DNA of 10,350 nt from the NCBI GenBank assembly GCA_964604565.1, contig CAZRZN010000144.1:1-10350 (forward strand), given 5' to 3'. The position numbers and the translations under genes are program-made. Under the pieces are notes generated by a model. That model was not told the origin of the DNA. It worked only from the letters and a program-made list of their open reading frames with translations, and ran no database searches. The stretch is from CAZRZN01 sp964604565 (GTDB taxonomy: Bacteria; Pseudomonadota; Alphaproteobacteria; Rhodobacterales; Rhodobacteraceae). Position 1 is the first letter of the stretch; each line of letters starts with the position of its first letter. Positions 1 to 5,661 of the stretch are shown in pieces.

Positions 1-72
1 GGCCGCACGCAGTAAAGTCTGCTGGTTCCGAATGCCCTGCGCCAATGTCAATCAGTCTTCGGGGGACACGCG

Positions 73-93
73 GCCGCGCCGTCCCGGCGCGGC
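73..93. other. GC-rich hairpin, 9-bp perfect stem
   Basis: Arms 73-81 (GCCGCGCCG) and 85-93 (CGGCGCGGC) are exact reverse complements around a 3-base loop. No T-run follows on either strand, so it is not a standard intrinsic terminator. It could help end a transcript entering from the left, or be a chance product of high GC content. Confidence 0.4.
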
Positions 94-202
94 ACGAACG
101 CCCGGACGCGGCGCATGACAGCATGCCGAAAGATCGGCCGCTGACCTGATTTCCGGGCTTTTCGCACGAAACCTGTGCAGCGGACGCCGGACTCGCGCAG
201 CG

Positions 203-255
203 GGACAATTAAGGACAGGGGTTCAGGACAGACACGGACAGCCAAACCCCTGTCC
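203..255. repeat. GGACA direct repeats plus 11-bp inverted repeat
   Basis: GGACA occurs at 203, 213, 226 and 236, with steps of 10, 13 and 10 bases. That places the copies on nearly the same face of the helix. In addition, GGACAGGGGTT (213-223) is the exact reverse complement of AACCCCTGTCC (245-255), across a 21-base gap. This could be a regulatory binding array upstream of the transporter gene or a long hairpin. No known regulator motif was recognised. Confidence 0.4.
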
Positions 256-349
256 CGGTGACCTGCCGACAGGCGAACAGCCGTCCGGCAAGATGCTCCA
301 ATTCAGGAAATTGTTCCATATTCACACCCCGACAGATGAACGGCCGGGC

Positions 350-378
350 TTGTCAGGCGGGTTTCGAAACCGCATCTG
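350..378 (+). promoter_or_regulatory. Possible yeeE promoter with palindromic operator
   Basis: TTGTCA at 350-355 matches five of six bases of a sigma-70 -35 box. A position 17 bases further on would put the -10 element at 373-378, but the sequence there (CATCTG) is a poor match. The perfect 12-bp palindrome GGTTTCGAAACC (360-371) lies exactly in the spacer, where a bound repressor would block RNA polymerase. The predicted transcript start near 385 leaves a 25-base leader before the ATG at 410. The palindrome is certain; the promoter reading is an inference. Confidence 0.3.
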
Positions 379-409
379 GAACAAAATTCCGAAACGTCGG
401 GAGACGGAC

Positions 410-1459
410 ATGTATGAATCGCTGGGCTTTGAAACCATGACCGCGCCACAGGCGGTCGTCTGGTTCGCGCTGCTTCTGGGCGCGGCCTTCGGTCTGCTGG
501 CAGAGCGCACGCGCTTTTGCTTTCGCCGCAGCCTTGTCGGGGAGGACCGGCGCGCCGCCCTCGGCGTCTGGTTGACGGCGCTGGCCGTCGCGCTGCTGGG
601 CACACAGAGTGCGGTCGCCCTGGGCTGGATCAGCTTTGGCGAACACCGGTTCCTCGCAAGTGACCTGCCCTTTGCCGCCATCCTGCTGGGCGGCGCATTG
701 TTTGGCGCGGGCATGGTGCTGACTCGCGGGTGTGTGTCCCGGCTGACCGTTCTGACCGGATCGGGCAATCTGCGGGCCCTGACGGTCCTCGCCGTCTTTG
801 CCGTGGTCGCCCATGCCACGCTCAAGGGCGTGCTCGCCCCGCTGCGCCTGTCGCTTGGCGAAGCGACTCTGCCGCTGGGCGAGGCCACAACTCTTGCCGC
901 CCTGCCCGGTGGCGCGGCCCTCTGGACCGCTGTGCTGGCCGTTGTGGCATTGATCGTCGCGGCTCGGTCGGGCAACCGTCCTCAGGCATTGATCGGTGGT
1001 GCGCTGATCGGCCTGCTGGTGCCGCTGGGCTGGGTCGGCACGGGCTTTGTGCTTTATGACGATTTCGACCCCATCGCGATGGAAAGCCTCGCCTTCACCT
1101 CGACATGGGCAGACACGCTGTTCTGGACCGTCGCGTCGACGTCGATCCCGGCGGGCTTTGGTGCCGGGCTTGTGGGTGGCGTCCTGCTGGGCAGCTTCGG
1201 GTCGGCGCTGGCCGCCGGCCGGTTCCAGTGGCAGAGCTTCACCAGCCCGGGCGAGACTGGCCGCTACATGACAGGTGCCGCGCTCATGGGCGTTGGCGGG
1301 GTCTTGGCAGGCGGCTGCACGGTCGGTGCGGGCCTGTCCGGGGTGCCGACCCTGTCGGTCGCAGCCCTGCTGGCCATTGGCGCGATCACCGCCGGGGCCT
1401 TGTTGACCAACGCCCTGCTTGGCGCGGCGCCCCTGCGCGCCTTGCAGCCGGCGGAATAG
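410..1459 (+). CDS. YeeE/YedE-type sulfur-compound transporter
   Basis: This is an integral membrane protein of about 349 residues from the YeeE/YedE (Sulf_transp) family, whose studied members import thiosulfate or related sulfur species through the inner membrane. It is almost entirely hydrophobic helices and shows the family's internal repeat. Three conserved-type cysteines are visible: C37 in RTRFCFRR, C108 in LTRGCVSRL and C303 in LAGGCTVGAGL. They are spaced much like the three cysteines known to relay thiosulfate in characterised YeeE. The start at 410 is chosen over an in-frame upstream start at 293 because GGGAGA (399-404) sits 5 bases before it and the extra 39 residues are hydrophilic and unlike the family. 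It stands alone and has its own terminator. No sulfurtransferase or TusA-like partner is visible, so the exact substrate is open. Confidence 0.85.
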   Translation: MYESLGFETMTAPQAVVWFALLLGAAFGLLAERTRFCFRRSLVGEDRRAALGVWLTALAVALLGTQSAVALGWISFGEHRFLASDLPFAAILLGGALFGAGMVLTRGCVSRLTVLTGSGNLRALTVLAVFAVVAHATLKGVLAPLRLSLGEATLPLGEATTLAALPGGAALWTAVLAVVALIVAARSGNRPQALIGGALIGLLVPLGWVGTGFVLYDDFDPIAMESLAFTSTWADTLFWTVASTSIPAGFGAGLVGGVLLGSFGSALAAGRFQWQSFTSPGETGRYMTGAALMGVGGVLAGGCTVGAGLSGVPTLSVAALLAIGAITAGALLTNALLGAAPLRALQPAE

Positions 1460-1487
1460 AGACGACCGGGTTCCGGCCGACCGATCA

Positions 1488-1522
1488 AAAGGGGGATGGC
1501 ATGGCCTTCCCCCTTTCTCTTT
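1488..1522 (+). terminator. Intrinsic terminator of the transporter gene
   Basis: AAAGGGGGA (1488-1496) pairs with TCCCCCTTT (1508-1516). After a single T/T mismatch, GGC/GCC pairs continue the stem to an ATG loop (1501-1503), giving 12 base pairs in all. CTCTTT follows directly. It lies 28 bases after the stop codon of the transporter gene. Confidence 0.85.
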
Positions 1523-1714
1523 GCGCCGCGCGCCGGTTGGTGCTGGCGCCCTTCGCAGATCTTCAATGCCCTGAATGGATAAGGAGACGGAGCGAACAGG
1601 CCGCTCGTATGACCAGTGGTAAGAAAACGCAGATACCGGTCTTCACCTGTTTTTGGCCCGTCGCGACCCACCCGCCTACCAGCTCGCCCCTCGCCCAGAT
1701 GCAAGGATCGCCCC
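1523..1714. other. Convergent spacer, nothing recognised
   Basis: About 190 bases lie between the two terminator hairpins of the convergent transporter and DUF3422 genes. A 15-codon frame at 1575-1622 (ATG to TAA) has no ribosome site and is not called. No RNA gene or repeat was recognised. Confidence 0.4.
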
Positions 1715-1749
1715 AAAAGGCGCCGGTCACATGTCCGGACCGCCTTTTT
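1715..1749. terminator. Bidirectional terminator built over a stop codon
   Basis: AAAAGGCG (1715-1722) pairs with CGCCTTTT (1741-1748). An inner CCGG/CCGG pairing (1723-1726 with 1735-1738) extends the stem past a 2-base bulge. On the plus strand T5 ends the structure; on the minus strand the right arm ends in TTTT. On the minus strand the left arm is made by the last codons of DUF3422 and its TGA stop (1729-1727) sits in the apical part. It can therefore serve as the DUF3422 terminator and as a second stop for plus-strand transcripts. Confidence 0.7.
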
Positions 1750-3028
1750 CCACGTGATACCGGATCCGGCGGATCATGAACCAGACCAATCCGACGACAG
1801 GCAGGCTCACCAGCGCGGTCAGCATGCCCTTGCTGATCCCCATAAGCTCTGCCAGCGGATAAAGAAGATAGCCCGCCAGAGAGACCGCGTAGTAGCTGAT
1901 CGCGACGACAGACAGCCCTTCGACCGTCTTTTGCAGTTGCAGTTGCAATTCCGCGCGTTTGTTCATGCTTTCCAACAGCTGTTGGTTCTGCGCGGAGCGC
2001 CCCACCTCGACCCGTGTCCGGAGAAGATCCGCCGCCCGCGTCGCCCTGCGGGTCATGCTTTCCAATCGCCCTTCAGAGCTTTTGACCGTGCGCATGGCCG
2101 GGTCATAGCGGCGCATCATGAATTCGTAAAAGGTCTGCCGCCCCTCGAACCGCTCTTCGCGCAGGACCGCGATCCGCTGCCCGACGATCGCCTCATAGGC
2201 ACCCGTTGCGCCGAACCGGAAGGAAGTGCGCGCCGACAGGCTTTCCAGTTCCGCCGACACCTTCAGCAGCGCCTTGAGCGTGTGTTCCTCAAGCCCGTCA
2301 TCCTCTGTCATGATCTGCATGAGGCGGGTCAGTTCGGCGTCGATCTCCCCCATCCGCGCGCCGATTTCGCGCACGCGGGTAAAGCCCAGCATCGACATCG
2401 CCTTGTAGGTCTCGATCTCGCAGAAGCGTTGAACGATCCGCCCTACCCGGCGTTCACCGACGCCCGGCCGCACGAAGACGGCAAAGCGCTGATGCCCCGC
2501 CGGGTCGATGCGGAAATCGCCGGCCACCACCGCCTCGCCGTCGATGACCTCGCTCACCGCGACGCTTTCGGGGACCAGCCAATCGTTCAACTGCTGGGTG
2601 ATCTCGGAATGGCTTTCGGGGCGCGGCTGGATGCGCAGCATGGCCGAGGTCACGCGCACCCCCGGCGCCCGGTCCAGCCAGTCCGAGGGGAAAACCTCGA
2701 AGTCCGAGGGATCATAGGGACGTTCGCCCAGCCCCGGCAGAAAGACCGTGTAGGTCACGAATTCGGTGTGCTGCTCCCATTTGAGCATGTGCTGACCGAT
2801 CCGGCCCTGATAATGCGTGGCCCCCGGCTGCGGATGCGGCGTGTCGTGCCGGTCCAGCAATTCGATGAGATGCTCAAGATCCTTTGACCGGTCGCGGGAG
2901 GCCGCGTTCTTGGGCTGCTTCACAGCCAGATAAATCGCCCGGCAGGGGACCGTCAGCGAGGGAAAGGGCCGCGCGTGCAACTCATTGGCGAGCCTGAAAC
3001 GCAGCGGATGATCCTGAATGGGCGGCAT
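1727..3028 (-). CDS. DUF3422 family membrane-anchored protein
   Basis: This is a 433-residue protein of the DUF3422 family, uncharacterised membrane-anchored proteins common in Proteobacteria; no biochemical role is known to me. The N-terminus shows the family's hallmark DHPLR...LANELHARPFP. The middle (about residues 200-350) is rich in charged and leucine heptad-like stretches and probably forms coiled coils. Two hydrophobic segments lie near the C-terminus (about 371-392 and 401-419), followed by a basic tail (RRIRYHVEKGG), consistent with a C-terminal membrane hairpin holding a large cytoplasmic domain. The start at 3028 is preferred over in-frame TTG (3076) and ATG (3058) codons because GGAG lies 8 bases upstream and the protein then begins MPPIQDHPLR, as relatives do. 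It has its own promoter (3077-3105) and a terminator over its stop codon. Confidence 0.85.
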   Translation of the reverse strand: MPPIQDHPLRFRLANELHARPFPSLTVPCRAIYLAVKQPKNAASRDRSKDLEHLIELLDRHDTPHPQPGATHYQGRIGQHMLKWEQHTEFVTYTVFLPGLGERPYDPSDFEVFPSDWLDRAPGVRVTSAMLRIQPRPESHSEITQQLNDWLVPESVAVSEVIDGEAVVAGDFRIDPAGHQRFAVFVRPGVGERRVGRIVQRFCEIETYKAMSMLGFTRVREIGARMGEIDAELTRLMQIMTEDDGLEEHTLKALLKVSAELESLSARTSFRFGATGAYEAIVGQRIAVLREERFEGRQTFYEFMMRRYDPAMRTVKSSEGRLESMTRRATRAADLLRTRVEVGRSAQNQQLLESMNKRAELQLQLQKTVEGLSVVAISYYAVSLAGYLLYPLAELMGISKGMLTALVSLPVVGLVWFMIRRIRYHVEKGGPDM

Positions 3029-3076
3029 GTGCGGAACTCCGGTCGATGTGCAGACCATGTAATGCTGCGTCAGCAA

Positions 3077-3105
3077 AGTAAAGCTGAAAAATATCGTATT
3101 TTCAA
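3077..3105 (-). promoter_or_regulatory. Likely sigma-70 promoter of the DUF3422 gene
   Basis: Read on the minus strand, TTGAAA (3105-3100) matches five of six -35 bases. After exactly 17 bases, TTTACT (3082-3077) matches four of six -10 bases. The spacer is AT-rich, unlike its surroundings. A start near 3070 would give a leader of about 40 bases to the ATG at 3028. An inverted repeat TGAAAA-N8-TTTTCA (plus-strand 3085-3104) overlaps the -35 box and could be an operator. Confidence 0.55.
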
Positions 3106-3152
3106 AGCGTTAACTGAATGCAGCCGTATACCGGCCCGGCGGCGACCCAATC

Positions 3153-3617
3153 TCACATCGAATCAGGGGGTTGCCCCCGCAGCGGACTGTAGGTCGTTGC
3201 ACTGCGGTAGCCCTTGCGCGGCCCGTTCACGCACCATGTCACCCGCCAGACCGGCCAGTCCAAGAAATCGTAATGCCCGTCATACTGATCCGGCGGGCAC
3301 CAATGTCCCACCGCCCCGCCCAGCGGCGGAACATGATGAAACAACCGCCCGTCCTCGAAGAACACGGCCATGTCCGCGCCCCAACGATGGCGCCGCTCCG
3401 CGGTGAACGGCCCCTGCCCGGCAAGCCATAGCTGCCCGACCTCCGCATAGACCGCTCCCGCACCCTCCGCAGACCAGTCGGCGCGCCCCTCGAACCGGCC
3501 CTCGGACCCGTCGTCATGGATCAGGCGCCGCGCGACATGCCAGCCGCCAAGGAAATCGGCAAGGCGGCGGGGGACCGGCGCACCGGCCTGTTCCACGCCG
3601 GGGGCAATCCGTCTCAT
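3153..3617 (-). CDS. DUF6314 family protein
   Basis: This 154-residue, apparently soluble protein resembles the DUF6314 family, a small alpha-proteobacterial group of unknown function. Family-like features in order are FLGGWHVARRL near the N-terminus, YAEVGQLWL, a VFFEDGRLFHH block, HWCPPDQYDGHYDF, and WCVNGPRKGYRSATTY near the end. The many aromatic and glycine residues suggest a beta-barrel-like fold, but that is inference. The start at 3617 is chosen over an upstream in-frame codon at 3674 because AAGGAG lies 6 bases before it. It is divergent from purB across 79 bp and lies upstream of DUF3422 on the same strand. The 124-bp gap and separate promoter argue against a tight operon. A GGGGG-TTG-CCCCC hairpin (3166-3178) falls in its last codons. 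Confidence 0.75.
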   Translation of the reverse strand: MRRIAPGVEQAGAPVPRRLADFLGGWHVARRLIHDDGSEGRFEGRADWSAEGAGAVYAEVGQLWLAGQGPFTAERRHRWGADMAVFFEDGRLFHHVPPLGGAVGHWCPPDQYDGHYDFLDWPVWRVTWCVNGPRKGYRSATTYSPLRGQPPDSM

Positions 3618-3696
3618 CGCGCGCTCCTTGCAGGACCTGTAAGGCCATCGTAAAGGCAGCTTTCTGCCAGACACAATGCACGAAAGGGTTTGCGCA
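3618..3696. promoter_or_regulatory. Divergent DUF6314/purB control region
   Basis: This 79-bp spacer must hold the promoters of both divergent genes unless purB is read from further left. It contains the ribosome sites of both: AAGGAG on the minus strand (3629-3624) and AAAGGG on the plus strand (3683-3688). No -35/-10 pair of good quality was found on either strand. No PurR-like palindrome was recognised. Confidence 0.4.
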
Positions 3697-5001
3697 ATGA
3701 TCCCCCGCTATTCCCGCCCCGAGATGGTCGCCATCTGGAGCCCGGAGACAAAGTTCCGCATCTGGTACGAGATCGAGGCCCATGCCTGCGATGCCCAGGC
3801 CGCGCTGGGAGTGATCCCCAAGGCGAACGCCGAGGCGGTCTGGAAGGCCAAGGATGTCGCCTTCGACATCGACCGCATCGACGAGATAGAGCGCGAGACG
3901 CGGCATGACGTGATCGCCTTTCTCACCCATCTGGCCGAAATCATCGGCAGCGACGAGGCGCGCTTTGTCCATCAGGGCATGACCTCTTCGGATGTGCTCG
4001 ACACGACATTCAACGTGCAGTTGGTCCGCGCCTCCGACATCCTGATCGCCGATATCGAGGCCCTGCTGGCCGCGCTCAAGCGCCGCGCGCTTGAGCACAA
4101 GGACACCGTCCGCATCGGGCGCAGCCACGGCATCCACGCCGAACCCACCACCATGGGTCTGACCTTTGCCCGCTTCTACGCCGAAATGGACCGCAACCTG
4201 TCGCGCATGCGCGATGCCCGGTCAGAGATCGCGACAGGCGCCATTTCCGGCGCGGTGGGCACCTTCGCCAACATCGACCCCACCGTGGAGGAGCATGTCT
4301 GCGACAAGCTGGGCCTCGTGCCCGAGCCGATCAGCACACAGGTCATCCCGCGCGACCGGCATGCCGCCTTCTTTGCCACGCTGGGTGTCATCGCCTCTTC
4401 GGTCGAGAACATCGCGACCGAAATCCGCCACATGCAGCGCACAGAGGTTCTGGAAGCCGAGGAATTCTTTTCCAAGGGGCAAAAGGGATCCTCGGCGATG
4501 CCGCACAAGCGCAACCCCGTGCTGACCGAGAATCTGACCGGTCTGGCCCGTCTGGTGCGCGGCATGGTCATCCCCGCGCTGGAGAATGTCGCCCTCTGGC
4601 ATGAGCGCGACATTTCGCACAGTTCGGTGGAGCGCAACATCGGGCCGGACGCCACCGTGACGCTGGATTTCGCGCTGTCGCGGCTGACCGGCGTGATCGA
4701 CAAGCTGGTGGTCTACCCCGACCGGATGCTGGAAAACATGCACAAGTTCCGCGGGCTGGTCATGTCGCAGCGGGTCCTGCTGGCCCTGACTCAGGCGGGT
4801 GTCAGCCGCGAAGACGCCTACCGGCTGGTGCAGCGCAACGCCATGCGCGTCTGGGAAGAAGGCGCGGACTTCAAGACGGAGCTTCTGGCCGACCCCGAGG
4901 TGACGGCGGCGCTGAGCCCCGCGGAGATCGAGGAGAAATTCGACCTTGGCTACCACACCAAGCATGTCGACACGATCTTTCAGCGCGTGTTCGGGGACTG
5001 A
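3697..5001 (+). CDS. purB: Adenylosuccinate lyase
   Basis: PurB catalyses two fumarate-releasing steps: SAICAR to AICAR in purine synthesis, and adenylosuccinate to AMP. It works as a cytoplasmic homotetramer. The 434-residue length and the opening MIPRYSRPEMVAIW fit the bacterial short-form (Bacillus-like) PurB. Visible catalytic features are H70 in TRHDVIAF, the TSSDVLDT motif (96-103), the histidine H144 in GRSHGIHAEP, and the fumarase/aspartase-superfamily signature GSSAMPHKRNP at 264-274, with the catalytic serine on the flexible loop. The start at 3697 is preferred over an in-frame ATG at 3676 because AAAGGG lies 8 bases upstream and the N-terminus then matches the family. No other purine genes are adjacent. 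A 7-bp GC stem (5050-5071) without a T-run lies downstream. Confidence 0.97.
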   Translation: MIPRYSRPEMVAIWSPETKFRIWYEIEAHACDAQAALGVIPKANAEAVWKAKDVAFDIDRIDEIERETRHDVIAFLTHLAEIIGSDEARFVHQGMTSSDVLDTTFNVQLVRASDILIADIEALLAALKRRALEHKDTVRIGRSHGIHAEPTTMGLTFARFYAEMDRNLSRMRDARSEIATGAISGAVGTFANIDPTVEEHVCDKLGLVPEPISTQVIPRDRHAAFFATLGVIASSVENIATEIRHMQRTEVLEAEEFFSKGQKGSSAMPHKRNPVLTENLTGLARLVRGMVIPALENVALWHERDISHSSVERNIGPDATVTLDFALSRLTGVIDKLVVYPDRMLENMHKFRGLVMSQRVLLALTQAGVSREDAYRLVQRNAMRVWEEGADFKTELLADPEVTAALSPAEIEEKFDLGYHTKHVDTIFQRVFGD

Positions 5002-5049
5002 CGCACCGCCATTACCCAGACCTCGTCGCTTGACGATTGCAGAAGGACT

Positions 5050-5071
5050 GCGCGCCACGGTCAGGGCGCGC
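5050..5071 (+). other. GC hairpin downstream of purB
   Basis: GCGCGCC (5050-5056) pairs exactly with GGCGCGC (5065-5071) across an 8-base loop, 49 bases after the purB stop. No T-run follows, so it may stabilise the mRNA end or act with Rho rather than being an intrinsic terminator. Confidence 0.35.
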
Positions 5072-5150
5072 GGACTTGCCGGTTTATGCGCGATCTCTGG
5101 GCAGGATTGCCGGATCATGTCGGGCGGCCGGGGGGCGTCGCAAGTTTCTT

Positions 5151-5179
5151 TTGGACCGTTTGCAGCGCCATGCTACCTT
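5151..5179 (+). promoter_or_regulatory. Possible promoter of the small exported protein gene
   Basis: TTGGAC (5151-5156) and TACCTT (5174-5179) are separated by 17 bases, and each matches three of six consensus bases. The spacing is ideal and the position gives a leader of about 20 bases to the AGGAGG ribosome site and start, but the match is weak. Confidence 0.3.
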
Positions 5180-5203
5180 GAGATGTACTTGAACAGGAGG
5201 ACG

Positions 5204-5365
5204 ATGAAGATGAAGCTCAAGATGATTCTCACCGCGGCCGCCCTGGTCGTGTCTCCGGCACTGGCCTTTGCGGACTGTTCCTACCATACCAAGCAGGTCA
5301 TGACCTGCGCCGCGGGATCGGTCTACGATGCGGAAACCAGCAGCTGCGTGGTGATGTCCGGCTGA
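5204..5365 (+). CDS. Small exported cysteine-containing protein
   Basis: This is a 53-residue protein with a clear Sec signal peptide: a basic start (MKMKLKM), a hydrophobic core (ILTAAALVVSPALAF) and an ALAFA-DC cleavage region. The mature part is only about 30 residues and holds three cysteines in a C...MTCAAGSVYDAETSSC arrangement. This recalls the CxxG-x-YD-x-C core of chitin-binding type 14 and similar mini-domains, but too little is present to claim binding. An aspartate before the cysteine rules out a normal lipobox. AGGAGG (5195-5200) is 3 bases from the ATG at 5204 and 9 bases from the in-frame ATG at 5210, so 5210 (51 residues) may be the true start. It follows purB by 202 bp, has a possible own promoter and has a strong terminator. 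Confidence 0.75.
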   Translation: MKMKLKMILTAAALVVSPALAFADCSYHTKQVMTCAAGSVYDAETSSCVVMSG

Positions 5366-5407
5366 GGCACCCCTCTGCCAAGGCAATGACGACCCTTTCA
5401 GACTTCT

Positions 5408-5439
5408 CGGGCAGTCCATCGGGCTGCCCGTTCCTTTTT
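5408..5439 (+). terminator. Intrinsic terminator after the small exported protein
   Basis: CGGGCAG (5408-5414) pairs perfectly with CTGCCCG (5424-5430) across a 9-base loop and is followed by TTCCTTTTT. It lies 42 bases after the stop codon. Confidence 0.85.
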
Positions 5440-5661
5440 CGGCCCTCGCGTGCGACGCACGCAGGTTTCTCCGGGCATTGCCGCGATTGCGACGCAACCC
5501 TTGGCCAACGGATCGCAAGATAACGGAAGTTTAACGCGAAACGGGAAATTTAGGCGCAATTGCAAGAGTTTCGCAGGGCAGACAAAGGCATCGGGTTTAA
5601 CGCACCGGAAACCTTGTGCCGCTACCTCTGTCCTCTGTAATCAACAATCTGGCTGTCCGAC
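5440..5661 (+). promoter_or_regulatory. fliG upstream region with palindrome and direct repeats
   Basis: These 222 bases are less GC-rich than their surroundings and hold no gene. A palindrome, GCGTGCG-A-CGCACGC, lies at 5448-5462. The 9-base word GTTTAACGC appears twice, at 5529-5537 and 5595-5603, each followed within 7 bases by GAAAC. A possible sigma-70 promoter is TTGTGC (5614-5619), 16 bases, then TGTAAT (5636-5641; five of six -10 bases). It would leave only about a dozen leader bases before the ATG at 5662, where no ribosome site is visible. A CtrA site (TTAA-N7-TTAA) was looked for and not found. Confidence 0.35.

Larger units (their letters stand above)
1..409. other. Leading region without a convincing gene
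   Basis: No reading frame here looks like a real protein. The longest candidates are Arg/Pro/Cys-rich and unlike the neighbouring proteins. On the minus strand at 51-1 a frame beginning with TTG reads LTLAQGIRNQQTLLRAA and runs off the left edge. It could be the start of a gene outside the window, but it has no good ribosome site and uses a TTA codon that is rare in such GC-rich genomes, so it is not called. What can be seen is non-coding structure: a 9-bp GC hairpin at 73-93, repeated GGACA words with an inverted repeat at 203-255, and a palindrome at 360-371 close to the transporter gene. Confidence 0.5.

Noticed and set aside
48..245. A 65-codon minus-strand frame in the leading region
   Set aside because: Arg/Pro/Cys-rich, no ribosome site, and it runs through the GC hairpin and the repeat array; not convincing as a protein.
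1575..1622. A 15-codon frame in the convergent spacer
   Set aside because: No ribosome site and located between two terminators.
1616..2887. A 423-codon plus-strand open frame over DUF3422
   Set aside because: Arg/His/Pro-rich antisense shadow of the DUF3422 coding sequence in a GC-rich genome.
3166..3178. GGGGG-TTG-CCCCC hairpin at the end of DUF6314 as a terminator
   Set aside because: No T-run follows on the minus strand and it lies inside coding sequence; kept only as a note in the gene entry.
4222..5118. A 298-codon minus-strand open frame over purB
   Set aside because: Antisense shadow of purB with no recognisable protein features.
5086..5181. A 31-codon frame MRDLWAGLPDHVGRPGG... 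before the small exported protein gene
   Set aside because: No Shine-Dalgarno before the ATG, and it overlaps the probable promoter of the next gene.
5503..5520. A GG-N10-GC pattern like a sigma-54 promoter upstream of fliG
   Set aside because: Only the minimal GG/GC bases match, the flanking consensus is poor, and such matches are frequent by chance in GC-rich DNA.
5529..5560. A CtrA-like TTAA half-site upstream of fliG
   Set aside because: The second TTAA at 7-base spacing is absent.
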